From assembly GCF_024734665.1 (NCBI RefSeq), contig NZ_CP102931.1, forward strand, positions 4,276,001-4,340,000: a stretch of 64,000 nucleotides of DNA. The letters are read 5' to 3'. How positions within the stretch are numbered: position 1 is the first letter of the stretch; each line of letters begins with the position of its first letter. A program made the translations under genes and the position numbers. A model generated the notes under the pieces. That model saw only the letters and a program-made list of their open reading frames with translations. It searched no databases and was not told where the DNA came from. This DNA is from Variovorax paradoxus. GTDB lineage: Bacteria; Pseudomonadota; Gammaproteobacteria; Burkholderiales; Burkholderiaceae_C. Below, piece after piece: positions 43,713 to 53,151 of the stretch.

Positions 43713-44156
43713 ATGGCAACTGCAAAGAAGGCTCCGGCCAAGAAAGCTCCGGCAAAGAAGGCCGCTCCCGCAAAGAAGGCGGCGGCTCCTGCGAAGAAGG
43801 CAGCACCGGCCAAGAAGGCTGCTGCTCCTGCTAAGAAGGCTGCTCCGGCGAAGAAGGCTCCTGCCAAGAAGGCCGCTCCCGCAAAGAAGGCTGCTCCCGC
43901 CAAGAAGCGCACGCCCAACGCCGCGTTCATGAAGGCCCTGACCCCCAGCCCGGCACTCGCCGCTGTGGTTGGCTCGACGCCGCTGCCGCGCACCGCTGTC
44001 GTGAGCAAGCTGTGGGACTACATCAAGAAGAACAACCTTCAAGACAAGGCCAACAAGCGCAACATCAACGCCGACGCCAAGCTGAAGGAAATCTTCGGCA
44101 AGGCCCAAGTGTCGATGTTCGAACTGGCCGCGCTGATCGGCAAGCACGTCAAGTAA
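43713..44156 (+). CDS. SWIB/MDM2 domain protein with AAPAKK repeats
   Basis: A 147-residue protein from the ATG at 43713 (AGGAAA upstream). Residues about 5-70 are tandem KKAAPAKKAAAPAKK-type repeats, basic and histone-H1-like; the C-terminal 80 residues form a SWIB/MDM2 domain (PSPALAAVVGSTPLPRTAVV, SKLWDYIKKNNLQDKANKRN, KEIFGKAQVSMFELAALIGK). Similar proteins in Burkholderiales and Chlamydia are thought to bind DNA. The repeats may vary in number between strains, by slippage. Confidence 0.92.
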   Translation: MATAKKAPAKKAPAKKAAPAKKAAAPAKKAAPAKKAAAPAKKAAPAKKAPAKKAAPAKKAAPAKKRTPNAAFMKALTPSPALAAVVGSTPLPRTAVVSKLWDYIKKNNLQDKANKRNINADAKLKEIFGKAQVSMFELAALIGKHVK

Positions 44157-44185
44157 GCGCTCAGGGGCCTCGCGCTCCTGAATCA

Positions 44186-44214
44186 AAAAGCCCGCTTCAT
44201 GCGGGCTTTTTTTT
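44186..44214 (+). terminator. Terminator after SWIB gene
   Basis: AAAAGCCCGC-TTCAT-GCGGGCTTTT with T run, 29 bases after the stop. The AraC gene on the minus strand ends at 44197, inside this stem, so its last codons are encoded by the terminator. Confidence 0.85.
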
Positions 44215-44976
44215 CGCCTGCGGCAAGGCCACGCTTTCTTCGAAGAAGCGCGACGGCGTGCGCCCGAAGTGCTTGCGGAAGGCCTCGATGAAGGCGCTCA
44301 CCGAGCTGTAGCCCACTGTCAGCGCTACTGCTGTCACGGGCTCCTTCAGGCTCAGCAGTTCGACGGACTTCAACAACCGCGCCTGCTGGCGCCATTGCGC
44401 GAAGCTCAGACCCGTCTCCACAGCGAAGCGGCGCGTGAGCGTCCTTCGCGCCATGCCGATGCGATCGGCCCATTCGTCGATGCCGTCCGGCAACGCCGGA
44501 TCATTGGCCAGCGCCGCAGCCATCGCGGCAAGGCGCTTGTCCTGCGGCATCGGCAGGTGCAGCGACGGCCTGGCGCTCGCCGCAAGCTCATCGATCAGCA
44601 CGCCCACCAGCCGCGCACGGCGCGGCTCCAGCAGAGGCTCGGTGGCATCCATCGAAGTCAGCCGGTCGATCAGCCCCTGCACCAGCGGCGTGACGGCAAA
44701 CACATGCGGCCCGTCCGGCAAGGCAGTCGCCATCAGCGCGTCGATGTGCAGGCTCCAGCCTGCCGTCGCACCAAAGCTCTGCGCCGCATGGGCGCAGCGC
44801 GGCGCGATCCAGCCGATCCACCCCGGCGGCTGCACCCAGCGGCCCGAAGGCGTCTCGATGACCTGCAAACCCTCGCGCAGTGCGAACAACTGGCCGGTTT
44901 CATGCGCGTGGTAGTCCGTGACGCGCGGCGCCTCGTAGGCGTTGATCCAGAGCTTCACAGGAGCCTCAGCGGCCAT
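44197..44976 (-). CDS. AraC family regulator
   Basis: A 259-residue protein: N-terminal cupin ligand-binding domain (about 10-90, TDYHAHETGQLFALREGL, PPGWIGWIAP) and C-terminal AraC helix-turn-helix (about 165-250, WADRIGMARRTLTRRFAVET, PVTAVALTVGYSSVSAFIEA). Ligand unknown. Stop codon overlaps the terminator of the SWIB gene. It is divergent from the small gene at 45080. Confidence 0.88.
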   Translation of the reverse strand: MAAEAPVKLWINAYEAPRVTDYHAHETGQLFALREGLQVIETPSGRWVQPPGWIGWIAPRCAHAAQSFGATAGWSLHIDALMATALPDGPHVFAVTPLVQGLIDRLTSMDATEPLLEPRRARLVGVLIDELAASARPSLHLPMPQDKRLAAMAAALANDPALPDGIDEWADRIGMARRTLTRRFAVETGLSFAQWRQQARLLKSVELLSLKEPVTAVALTVGYSSVSAFIEAFRKHFGRTPSRFFEESVALPQAKKKPA

Positions 44977-45079
44977 GGTTGGCCCGCCGGAGGTATCGAT
45001 TGGCCCCGTGCCGCAAGCCCGAACGCGCGCCGCTGCCTAGCATCGAGTTCATCCTCAACAACCCATCCAAGGAACATCC

Positions 45080-45376
45080 ATGAAAGCCCAAGACGTATTA
45101 CCCGACGGCGCAGACTTCACCGTCGTGAACGGCCGCACCCTGCGCAAGGGATCGGTCGGCGCCTTCCTCGCCAACGTGCGTATTCTTGAAGACGCAAGCG
45201 CGTCGGCCGCCGACAAGCACGCCGCCGAGCAAGACCTTGTCTTCCTGATCCCCGCCCTCGACGCACTCGGCCTGTTCGACGTGTTCGAACTGCGCTCGCC
45301 GTCCTTGCGCGACGAGGTGGCCCGTCATCGCTCGGCGCTCAGCCCTGCGCCTGCTGCTGCTTCGCTGAACGCGTGA
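45080..45376 (+). CDS. Small hypothetical protein
   Basis: A 98-residue protein with AAGGAACATCC before the ATG: MKAQDVLPDGADFTVVNGRT, RKGSVGAFLANVRILED, ADKHAAEQDLVFLIPALDAL and LFDVFELRSPSLRDEV. It looks like a real soluble protein of unknown family. It overlaps the convergent ThDP enzyme gene by 38 bases at the 3' end. The divergent AraC regulator may control it. Confidence 0.75.
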   Translation: MKAQDVLPDGADFTVVNGRTLRKGSVGAFLANVRILEDASASAADKHAAEQDLVFLIPALDALGLFDVFELRSPSLRDEVARHRSALSPAPAAASLNA

Positions 45377-47066
45377 TCGACGCGAGCGTGCCACGGGTGG
45401 TGATCACTTCGGGGTCGAGCGGAATCTCGATCAGCGTGCCGGTGTCGGCCGCCAGCGCGCGCAGCAGCGCGGCTTCGAACTGCGCCGTTTCCGTCACACG
45501 CTCGGCCGCATATCCGTACGCGCGCGCGAGGCCGCAGAAGTCAGGGTTGCGCAGCGCGGTGCCGCTGGTGCGTTCGGGGTACTCGCGCTCCTGGTGCATG
45601 CGGATGGTGCCGAACATGCCGTTGTTGAGCAGCACGACGATGCTCTTGCCGCCGTGCTGCGCAGCCGTCGCGAGCTCCTGCCCCGTCATCAGAAAATCGC
45701 CGTCGCCCGCGATGGTGAAGGCCACGCGCCCCGTCGCAAGATTGGCTGCGATGCCAGCCGGCACCCCATAGCCCATCGCCCCGCTGGTCGGCGCCAGCTG
45801 CGTCTTCGCGCCCTTCGCGAGCCCGTGATAGCGGAAGTAGCGATGCACCCAGCTCGCAAAGTTGCCCGCGCCGTTGGTGATGGCCGCGTCCGCCGGCAGG
45901 TGCTTCTGCAGTAGCGCGACAACTTCCGCCATGTCGACCGGCCCGCGCGGCGTCTCTGCGGGCATGCCTGCCAGCGGCTGCGGCACGAGGTTGGCTTCGT
46001 AATCGGCATGGGCCTGCAGCGTCCATTCCTCCCACGGCAGCGTCGGCGGCGCGCTCAGCACCTCCAGGCTGCGCGCGGCCGCGCTCATGCCGGCGTTGAT
46101 CGCCAGGTCGGCCTGGTACACGCGGTTGAGTTCCTCGGCGCTCGCATGGATGTGCACCAGCGTCTGCTTCGCCTTCGGTGCTTCGAGCAGCGTGTAGCCG
46201 CCGGTCGTCATCTCGCCCAGGCGCGGGCCGATGGCCAGGATCAGGTCGGCATCCTTCACGCGCTGCGCGAGCTTCGGGTTGATCGCAATGCCGACGTCGC
46301 CCGCATACAGCGGATGGTGGTTGTCGAAAGTGTCCTGAAAGCGAAAGGCGTTCGTCACCGGCAGCCGCCAGTTCTCCGCAAAGCGCTGCAGCGCCTGTGC
46401 GGCCTGCGTCGTCCAGCCACCGCCACCGGCAATCACGAGCGGGCGCTGTGACTTCAGCAGCAGCTCGCGCAAGGTGCGCAACGCGCCCGGATCGCTCCAG
46501 GGCTCGACCGCCTCCACGCGCGCCAGCGGCCGCGCCGCCGTCTCGCTGCGCAGCATGTCCTCAGGCAGCGCCAGCACCACCGGCCCCGGTCGTCCGTTCA
46601 TCGCGGTGGCGAAGGCGCGCGCGATGTATTCGGGAATGCGGTTCGCATCGTCGATGCGCTCCACGCGCTTGGCAAAGCCCTTGGTGCTCGGTCCGAAGAA
46701 GCTGCCGTAGTCGACCTCCTGGAAAGCCTCGCGGTCGCGGAAGTCGCTGCCGACGTCGCCGACGAACAGCACCATCGGCGTCGAATCCTGGAAGGCGTTG
46801 TGCACGCCGATCGATGCGTTCGTCGCGCCGGGTCCGCGCGTGACGAAGCACACGCCCGGCCGCCCCGTGAGCTTGCCGTGCGCCTCGGCCATGAATGCCG
46901 CGCCGCCCTCCTGCCGGTTGACGATGAAGCTCGTGCGATCGCGGTACGCATGGAAGCCGTCGAGCACCGCCAGGAAGCTCTCGCCCGGCACGCCGAACGC
47001 GATTTCCATGCCCTGCTCGACCAGGCACTCGACGATCAGGTGGCCTGCGGGTTGTGATGTACTCAT
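45339..47066 (-). CDS. Thiamine diphosphate-binding enzyme, acetolactate synthase-like
   Basis: A 575-residue protein of the ThDP decarboxylase/synthase superfamily from the ATG at 47066 (a longer frame to 47102 lacks support). N-terminal domain GHLIVECLVEQGMEIAFGVP with the catalytic glutamate near PGESFLAVLDG... and NRQEGGAAFMAEAHGK; the middle domain RPLVIAGGGGWTTQAAQALQ; ThDP motif GDGDFLMTGQELATAAQ to VLLNNGMFGTIRM. Such enzymes include acetolactate synthase, glyoxylate carboligase and oxalyl-CoA decarboxylase; I cannot choose. A TetR gene is divergent from it, 94 bases apart. Confidence 0.88.
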   Translation of the reverse strand: MSTSQPAGHLIVECLVEQGMEIAFGVPGESFLAVLDGFHAYRDRTSFIVNRQEGGAAFMAEAHGKLTGRPGVCFVTRGPGATNASIGVHNAFQDSTPMVLFVGDVGSDFRDREAFQEVDYGSFFGPSTKGFAKRVERIDDANRIPEYIARAFATAMNGRPGPVVLALPEDMLRSETAARPLARVEAVEPWSDPGALRTLRELLLKSQRPLVIAGGGGWTTQAAQALQRFAENWRLPVTNAFRFQDTFDNHHPLYAGDVGIAINPKLAQRVKDADLILAIGPRLGEMTTGGYTLLEAPKAKQTLVHIHASAEELNRVYQADLAINAGMSAAARSLEVLSAPPTLPWEEWTLQAHADYEANLVPQPLAGMPAETPRGPVDMAEVVALLQKHLPADAAITNGAGNFASWVHRYFRYHGLAKGAKTQLAPTSGAMGYGVPAGIAANLATGRVAFTIAGDGDFLMTGQELATAAQHGGKSIVVLLNNGMFGTIRMHQEREYPERTSGTALRNPDFCGLARAYGYAAERVTETAQFEAALLRALAADTGTLIEIPLDPEVITTRGTLASITRSAKQQQAQG

Positions 47067-47160
47067 GAGAAGTAGAACCTCAGCTGCAAATGTCTTCGGC
47101 AATTATGTGCGCCCGCTCCAGACGCCTTGCGTTAATTCCCCAATTGGTTAAATTCTCGCC

Positions 47161-47826
47161 ATGAAGGCCTCCAAGGACTCCTCACCCGACGCCGCCGAAG
47201 TGATCGAACCCCGTTCGCGCGACGCCGACCGTTCGCAGCTCGCCATCCTCGCGTCGGCGCGCGACGAGTTCTCCGCGCGCGGCCTCGCCGGCGCGCGCAT
47301 GGACAGCATTGCCGAGCGCGCGGGCCTCAACAAGCGCCTCATCTACTACTACTTCGGCAGCAAGGACGACCTGTTCCTGGCGGTGCTGGAGCGCACCTAC
47401 GCCGACATCCGCGAGGCCGAGCAGCGCCTGCACCTCGACGAGATCGAACCGGTCGAGGCCATCCGCCAGCTGGTGTCCTTCACCTGGCACTACTACCTGG
47501 AGCACCCCGAGTTCATCACGCTGCTCAACAGCGAGAACCTGCATTGCGCGGCGCACCTGAAGCGCTCCGAACGCATTCAGGAAATGAACTCGCCGCTGGT
47601 GCAACTGCTAGACACCGTGCTGGAGCGCGGCCGGCGCGACAACCTGTTCCGCGCCGGCGTGGACCCGGTGCAGCTCTACATCTCCATCGCGTCGCTCTGC
47701 TACTTCTACCTCTCGAACAACCACACGCTCTCGGCCATCTTCGGCCGCGACCTGCGCGCGCCCAAAGCGATGGCGCAACGCCTCTCGCACATGACCGACC
47801 TCGTGCTGGGCTACGTCCTGCACTGA
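47161..47826 (+). CDS. TetR family regulator
   Basis: A 221-residue TetR-type repressor: helix-turn-helix at about 30-70 (ARDEFSARGLAGARMDSIAE, GLNKRLIYYYFGSKDDLFLA) and a C-terminal domain of the TetR_C_10-like kind (FTWHYYLEHPEFITLLNSEN, LCYFYLSNNHTLSAIFGRDL), similar to regulators of catabolic genes in Burkholderiales. It is divergent from the ThDP enzyme and upstream of the Bug-type transporter cluster, so either could be its target. Confidence 0.9.
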   Translation: MKASKDSSPDAAEVIEPRSRDADRSQLAILASARDEFSARGLAGARMDSIAERAGLNKRLIYYYFGSKDDLFLAVLERTYADIREAEQRLHLDEIEPVEAIRQLVSFTWHYYLEHPEFITLLNSENLHCAAHLKRSERIQEMNSPLVQLLDTVLERGRRDNLFRAGVDPVQLYISIASLCYFYLSNNHTLSAIFGRDLRAPKAMAQRLSHMTDLVLGYVLH

Positions 47827-47970
47827 GCTTCGTCGGCTCGCCTTCGCACCTCCGGGTATCTACTAGGCAGCGGCCGTTGACGCTGCGGTGCAGCCGTTCC
47901 TACAATCGATAATTCACTCATTGGTGAATTGATCGATTCAAGAAAGCGGCCCGACCGCGCGGAGACATCC

Positions 47971-48963
47971 ATGAAGCTCTTTGCCAGCACTGCACGCACC
48001 ACCGTCGTTGCTTCGCTGACCTGCATCGCGGCCCTGCTGCCCGGCCTGGCCGCCGCGCAGAACGGCTACCCGACCAAGCCCATCCGCGTGATCGTTCCCT
48101 TCGCGGCCGGCAGCACCACCGACATCATTGCCCGCGCCATCACCGACAAGATGAGCGCCAGCATGGGCCAGACGCTGGTGGTCGACAACCGCGGCGGCGC
48201 CAGCGGCACCATCGGCCAGCAGGCGGTGGCCACGGCCGCGCCCGATGGCTACACAGTGATGATCCATTCGTCATCGCATACGGTGAGCCCTTCGACCTTC
48301 GCCAAGCTGCCCTTCGACACGGTGCACGACTTCGCGGGTGTCACGCCGATCTCGTCGCTGCCCAACGCGCTGGTGATCTCGCCCAGCAAGAACATCAAGA
48401 CGCTGCCCCAGCTGCTGGCCGCCGCGCGCGCCAAGCCCGGCAGCATGAACTTCGCCTCAGCCGGCCAGGGCAGCGCGACGCACCTGAACGCCGAGAAGTT
48501 CAAGATGGCCGCGAAGATCGACGCGACCAACATCCCCTTCAAAGGATCGGGCGAGGCTGTGACCGAAGTGCTCTCGGGCCGCGTCGACTACTACTTCTCG
48601 CCCATCGCCCCGGTCATCGGCCAGATCAAGGAAGGCCAGCTGCTGGCGCTGGCCGTCGGCTCGCCCAAGCGCGCCGCCGCCCTGCCCGACGTGCCCACCA
48701 CCACCGAGGCCGGCGTGCCCGGCTCCGAGTTCAACTTCTGGATCGGGATGATGGCGCCCGCCAAGACGCCGCGCGACATCGTCGAGCGCCTGCACGCCGA
48801 GGTGGCGAAGGCGCTGGCCACGCCCGAGGTGAAGGAGCGCTTCGCCAAGCTCGGCGCGGACGCGTGGACGCTCAAGCCCGAGCAGTTCGACGCCTACATC
48901 AAGGAAGAGATCGCGAGCAACGCGCAGCTCGTGAAGGCAGCCGGGCTCTCGGTTCAACAGTAA
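47971..48963 (+). CDS. Bug/TctC-type periplasmic solute-binding protein
   Basis: A 330-residue protein from the ATG at 47971 (GGAGA upstream). Signal peptide: KLFASTARTTVVASLTCIAA to LAAAQ, then the mature domain starts GYPTKPIRVIVPFAAGSTTD. The family pattern is VVDNRGGASGTIGQQAVATA, PTTTEAGVPGSEFNFWIGMM. Bug proteins bind carboxylates, aromatic acids or nicotinamide-type compounds and feed tripartite TctAB-type or other systems. No tctAB genes are near, which is common. It precedes an ABC importer on the same strand. Confidence 0.92.
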   Translation: MKLFASTARTTVVASLTCIAALLPGLAAAQNGYPTKPIRVIVPFAAGSTTDIIARAITDKMSASMGQTLVVDNRGGASGTIGQQAVATAAPDGYTVMIHSSSHTVSPSTFAKLPFDTVHDFAGVTPISSLPNALVISPSKNIKTLPQLLAAARAKPGSMNFASAGQGSATHLNAEKFKMAAKIDATNIPFKGSGEAVTEVLSGRVDYYFSPIAPVIGQIKEGQLLALAVGSPKRAAALPDVPTTTEAGVPGSEFNFWIGMMAPAKTPRDIVERLHAEVAKALATPEVKERFAKLGADAWTLKPEQFDAYIKEEIASNAQLVKAAGLSVQQ

Positions 48964-48993
48964 GCAAGCCTTCTGAAAGCCCCGGCCCTCGCC

Positions 48994-49767
48994 ATGTTCC
49001 GCAAGCTCCTGCTCTCTCCGGCCCTGCGCCCTTTCATCCTCATCTTGCTGCTGCTGGTGCTGTGGGATCTGGCGATCCGCCTCTTCAAGATTCCGGCTTA
49101 CCTGATTCCCCCGCCGTGGGAAGTGGTGAAGCAACTCGTCGCCGAGTGGCCGCGCCTGCTCGCCGAGAGCTGGAAGACCACGCTCGCCACGCTGGGCGGC
49201 TTCGGCCTGACGATCCTGATCGGCATTCCGATTGCCATGGTCATCGCCTACTCGCGCGTGGTCGAGTCGTACGTTTATCCCCTGCTGGTGTTCTCGCAGA
49301 GCATCCCGAAGGTAGCGATCGCGCCGCTGTTCGTGGTGTGGTTCGGCTTCGGCATTTTCCCCAAGGTGATCAGCGCCTTCCTGCTGGGCTTCTTCCCTGT
49401 GGTGGTGTCCACGGTGATGGGCTTCAAGTCGGTCGAGCCCGACATGCTCGACCTCTCGCGCTCGATGGGTGCGAGCCGCCTGCAGACCTTTCTCAAGATC
49501 AGCCTGCCGCAGGCGCTGCCGTCGATCTTCAGCGGCCTGAAGGTGTCGGTCACGCTGGCCGTGGTCGGCGCGGTGGTTGGTGAATTCGTCGGCTCCAACT
49601 CGGGCATCGGCTACGTGCTGCAGGTGGCCAACGGCAACTTCGATCTGCCGCTGATGTTCGCCGCGCTGGTGGTGCTGTCGAGCATCGGCGTCATTCTTTT
49701 CGTTGCCGTCGACCTGGTCGAGCGCGTGATGATTCCCTGGCACGCCTCGCAGCGCCACGCGAACTGA
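48994..49767 (+). CDS. ABC permease, SsuC/TauC-type
   Basis: A 257-residue inner membrane protein with six predicted helices; EAA-type loop SMGASRLQTFLKISLPQALP contacts the ATPase. FILILLLLVLWDLAIRLFKI, FKIPAYLIPPPWEVVKQLVA and GEFVGSNSGIGYVLQVANGN are typical of nitrate/sulfonate/taurine (SsuC/TauC) permeases. The substrate cannot be assigned. It is followed by its binding protein and ATPase. Confidence 0.92.
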   Translation: MFRKLLLSPALRPFILILLLLVLWDLAIRLFKIPAYLIPPPWEVVKQLVAEWPRLLAESWKTTLATLGGFGLTILIGIPIAMVIAYSRVVESYVYPLLVFSQSIPKVAIAPLFVVWFGFGIFPKVISAFLLGFFPVVVSTVMGFKSVEPDMLDLSRSMGASRLQTFLKISLPQALPSIFSGLKVSVTLAVVGAVVGEFVGSNSGIGYVLQVANGNFDLPLMFAALVVLSSIGVILFVAVDLVERVMIPWHASQRHAN

Positions 49768-49819
49768 GTTTTCTCTTTCAAGTTCCTTCGCAAAGCCAAC
49801 AACTCCCGGAGACAAGACC

Positions 49820-50821
49820 ATGAAGAAACTGCTTCCCTCGCTGCTCGCTGCAGCAGTGCTCGCCACCTTTGCCATCGCTCCTGCGCAAGCGCAGGGCGAC
49901 AAGCCCAAGGACAAGGTCACGCTAATGCTCAACTGGTACCTGTACAGCGAGCACGCGCCCTTCTTCCTCGGCAAGGAAAAGGGCTTCTACGCTGAAGAGG
50001 GCATCGACCTCGACATCCAGGAAGGCCGCGGCTCCGCCGTCACCGCGCAGGCGGTGGCCGCCAAGTCGGCCACCTTTGGCTACATCGACGTCACGACCAT
50101 GATCAAGGCCGCCGCCAAGGGCGCGCCGCTGAAGTCGACCGGCGTGCTGTTCCAGGTGAGCCCGATGTCGGTGATGGGCTTCACCGAGAAGAACATCAAG
50201 ACGCCGAAGGACATCATCGGCAAGACGGTGGCCGTCACGCCGGGCGACTCGATGTCGCAGATGTGGCCGCTCTTCCTCAAGGTCAACAACATCACGGCCG
50301 ACCAGGTGAAGATCGTCTCTGGCGACGGCCAGACCAAGCTCAATGCCGTGACCAACGGCCAGGCCGACCTCCTGCTGGGCTACGTGATGGACCAGGCCAT
50401 CAAGCTGCAGGACGCCACCGGCAAGCCCGTTACGCCGATCCGCTTCGCCGACTCTGGCGTGAATCAGATCAGCTCCGGGATCATCACCAACAAGAACCTG
50501 CTGACCGAGAACCCCGACCTGGTGAAGCGCTTCATGCGCGCCTCCACCAAGGCCGCCGAAGCCGCCGAGAAGAGCCCCGAGGCCGCAGTCGACGCGATGC
50601 TCAAGGCCAACCCCAAGGCCGGCGTGCGCGACACCCTGATCGTCGGCATGAAGCAGAGCGTGGCGCTCTATCACACGAAGGAAACGGCCAACCAGCGCCC
50701 GTACCGCGTGGCGATGAAGAACGTGAGCGATTCGCTCGACCTGCTTGTGCAGTACGGCGGCATGGACGCATCGACGCGCGGCAAGCCCGAAGACTACGTG
50801 ACCCTCGACTTCCTGCCCTGA
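49820..50821 (+). CDS. ABC solute-binding protein, SsuA/THI5-like
   Basis: A 333-residue protein: signal peptide KKLLPSLLAAAVLATFAIAP to QAQG; mature start KVTLMLNWYLYSEHAPFFLG, GFYAEEGIDLDIQEGRGSA, KSATFGYIDVTTMI. This is the NMT1/THI5-like SsuA fold, used for pyrimidine precursors, sulfonates and other organics. Its ligand is open. RBS GGAG at the usual spacing before the ATG. Confidence 0.92.
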   Translation: MKKLLPSLLAAAVLATFAIAPAQAQGDKPKDKVTLMLNWYLYSEHAPFFLGKEKGFYAEEGIDLDIQEGRGSAVTAQAVAAKSATFGYIDVTTMIKAAAKGAPLKSTGVLFQVSPMSVMGFTEKNIKTPKDIIGKTVAVTPGDSMSQMWPLFLKVNNITADQVKIVSGDGQTKLNAVTNGQADLLLGYVMDQAIKLQDATGKPVTPIRFADSGVNQISSGIITNKNLLTENPDLVKRFMRASTKAAEAAEKSPEAAVDAMLKANPKAGVRDTLIVGMKQSVALYHTKETANQRPYRVAMKNVSDSLDLLVQYGGMDASTRGKPEDYVTLDFLP

Positions 50822-50878
50822 CCGATCACTGCCTTCGAACCCGCGCGCCTTTCGCTGCCGCCACCTCTCACGCATTCA

Positions 50879-51658
50879 ATGTCCCAAGTCAACCTGATCG
50901 AAGCGCGCGGCGTCTCGAAGATCTACCAAAGCAAGGACGGCCCGGTCGAGTCGCTGAAGCCGCTCGACTTCGCCATCAAGGAAGGTGAGTTCGTCTCCGT
51001 CGTCGGCCCCTCGGGTTGCGGCAAGAGCACGCTGCTGAAGATGGTGGCGGGCCTGCTGCCCATCAGTGGCGGCAGCCTCACGCTGGCCGGCAAGCCGATC
51101 AAGGGTCCGCAGAAAGACGTGGGCATCGTGTTCCAGAGCGCGGTGCTGCTGCCCTGGCGCAGCGTGGAGGACAACATCCTGCTGCAGGCTGAGATGCGCC
51201 ATTTGCCGAAGGCCGCCTCGAAGGACCGCGCGCGTCAACTCATGGAAATGGCCGGCCTGAAGGGCTTCGAGGGCAAGTACCCCTGGCAGCTGTCGGGCGG
51301 CATGCAACAACGCGCATCGATCTGCCGCGCGCTGCTGCACGACCCGTCGGTGTTGCTGATGGACGAGCCCTTCGGTGCGCTCGACGCGATGACGCGCGAG
51401 AAGATGAACCTGGAACTGCAGCGCATCTGGATGGCGTCGAAGAAGACGGTGATGCTCATCACCCACAGCATTCCGGAAGCCATCTTCCTGTCGGACCGCG
51501 TGATCGTGATGAGCGAGCGGCCCGGCTCCATCGCTGCGGTGTACGACATCGACCTGCCGCGCCCGCGCACGCTCGACGTGATGGCCTCGCCCGAGTTCGG
51601 CGCGTACACGAAGCTGGTGCGCGCGCATTTCTTCTCGCAGGGCATCCTGGACCACTGA
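50879..51658 (+). CDS. ABC ATPase, SsuB/TauB-type
   Basis: A 259-residue ATP-binding subunit with GPSGCGKST (Walker A), signature WQLSGGMQQRASICRAL and Walker B VLLMDEPFGALDAM. It completes the importer with the permease and binding protein. C-terminal tail about residues 230-259 is not an extra domain. It is separated by 57 bases from the binding-protein gene and by 14 from the enolase-superfamily gene. Confidence 0.93.
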   Translation: MSQVNLIEARGVSKIYQSKDGPVESLKPLDFAIKEGEFVSVVGPSGCGKSTLLKMVAGLLPISGGSLTLAGKPIKGPQKDVGIVFQSAVLLPWRSVEDNILLQAEMRHLPKAASKDRARQLMEMAGLKGFEGKYPWQLSGGMQQRASICRALLHDPSVLLMDEPFGALDAMTREKMNLELQRIWMASKKTVMLITHSIPEAIFLSDRVIVMSERPGSIAAVYDIDLPRPRTLDVMASPEFGAYTKLVRAHFFSQGILDH

Positions 51659-51672
51659 AGAAAGCGCCAGCC

Positions 51673-53103
51673 ATGGATGCCATCCGCTTTCACGTCGAGG
51701 AGATCCGCTTTGCCGAGCGCAATGTCACGCTGCGGCTGCCGTTCCGCTTCGGCGCGGCCACCGTCACGGCCTGCCCGCAGGTCTATGTGAAGGCCCGCAT
51801 CCGCCTTGCGGACGGCCGCACGGCAGAGGGTTGCGCCGCCGAGATGATGGTGCCCAAGTGGTTCGACAAGAACCCGGCCCTCACCAACGAACAGAACTTC
51901 GAGCAACTGCGCTTCGCTCTGCGCGATGCGCGCGAGGCCTACACCGCGGAGCCAGATGCGCAGACCGCGTGGACGCATTTCGCGTCGAACTACGCATCGC
52001 TGCAGGCACGGGCCAAAGCCAAGGGTCTGCAGCCGCTGGTGGCCAGCTACGGCCCGGCGCTGATCGACCGCGCCCTGCTCGACGCGCTGTGCCTGCACAG
52101 TGGCGTGAGCTTCGCGGCAGCGATGAGCGGCAACCTGAGCGGCATCGACGTCGCAGGCAGCGGTCTGGCCGATGACCTAGCTGGTTTCGACATGTCCAGC
52201 TTCCTGTCCAGGCAATCGCCGCGCACGCGCATCGCGGCGCGCCACACGGTCGGGCTGGCCGATGCGATCGACGACAACGACACCATGCCCGACGCCCCCA
52301 CCGACGGCCTGCCCACGACTCTCGCAGCGGCAGTGCGCCGCTACGGCCTCACGCACTTCAAGCTCAAGCTGTGCGGCAACACCGCGCAAGACATCGACCG
52401 GCTCCAACGCATCGCCCGCGTGATCGACGGCCACGCGCAACTCGTGACGCTCGACGGCAACGAGCAGTACGCCGATGCGGACGACTTCGGCGTCTTCCTC
52501 GACCGCATGCTGTCCACGCCCGTGCTGTGGAAGCTCGCGCAGAAGACATTCTTCGTCGAGCAGCCGATTCGCCGCGACGCGGCCCTGCAGCGCGACGTGT
52601 CCGCGCTCGGCAAGCGCATTCCGCTGCTCATCGATGAATCCGACGCCACGCTCGACGCCTTCATGCAGGCTCGTGCGCTCGGCTACACCGGTGTTTCGAG
52701 CAAGAGCTGCAAGGGTTTCTACAAGTCGGTCATCAACGCGGCGCGCTGCGCGCATTGGAACGCCTCCGAGGAAAAGCCGCGCTACTTCCTCTCCGGCGAA
52801 GACCTCACCATGCAGGCCGGCTTAGGCTTGCAACAAGACCTGGCGTTGGTCTCCTGGCTCGGCCTCTCGCACGTGGAGCGCAACGGCCACCACTACGTCA
52901 ACGGCCTTGCCGCAGCCCCAGAAACCGAACAACAGGCCCTGCTGCGCGCCCACCCGGGCCTGTACGAACTGAGCGACGGCGCAGTGCGCCTCGCCATCCG
53001 CGACGGGCAGCTCGACCTGTCCTCGCTCGCCACCGCGCCCGGCTTTGCCACAGGCAAACCCGGCGCCGGCATCTCGTGGGACGCCATGCGTTCCGTCTAC
53101 TGA
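51673..53103 (+). CDS. Enolase-superfamily (mandelate racemase/muconate-type) enzyme
   Basis: A 476-residue protein. The C-terminal barrel has THFKLKLCGNTAQDIDRLQR (KxK catalytic lysines), LVTLDGNEQYADADDF (metal ligand D), KTFFVEQPIRRDA (E ligand) and IPLLIDESDAT (D/E ligand), then GYTGVSSKSCKGFYKSV. These match an enolase-fold dehydratase or racemase. The N-terminal 130 residues are longer than usual. In an operon with a Gfo/Idh dehydrogenase and a sugar isomerase-like protein, a sugar-acid-type substrate is likely. Exact substrate unknown. Confidence 0.82.
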   Translation: MDAIRFHVEEIRFAERNVTLRLPFRFGAATVTACPQVYVKARIRLADGRTAEGCAAEMMVPKWFDKNPALTNEQNFEQLRFALRDAREAYTAEPDAQTAWTHFASNYASLQARAKAKGLQPLVASYGPALIDRALLDALCLHSGVSFAAAMSGNLSGIDVAGSGLADDLAGFDMSSFLSRQSPRTRIAARHTVGLADAIDDNDTMPDAPTDGLPTTLAAAVRRYGLTHFKLKLCGNTAQDIDRLQRIARVIDGHAQLVTLDGNEQYADADDFGVFLDRMLSTPVLWKLAQKTFFVEQPIRRDAALQRDVSALGKRIPLLIDESDATLDAFMQARALGYTGVSSKSCKGFYKSVINAARCAHWNASEEKPRYFLSGEDLTMQAGLGLQQDLALVSWLGLSHVERNGHHYVNGLAAAPETEQQALLRAHPGLYELSDGAVRLAIRDGQLDLSSLATAPGFATGKPGAGISWDAMRSVY

Positions 53104-53151
53104 AGCCCCGCTTCGATCTGCAATCTCTCTCGCATCTCAAGGAAGAAAACG

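Noticed and set aside
48457..49974. Minus-strand frame of 505 codons over the transporter genes
   Set aside because: Antisense shadow of the Bug, permease and binding-protein genes; no protein-like pattern.
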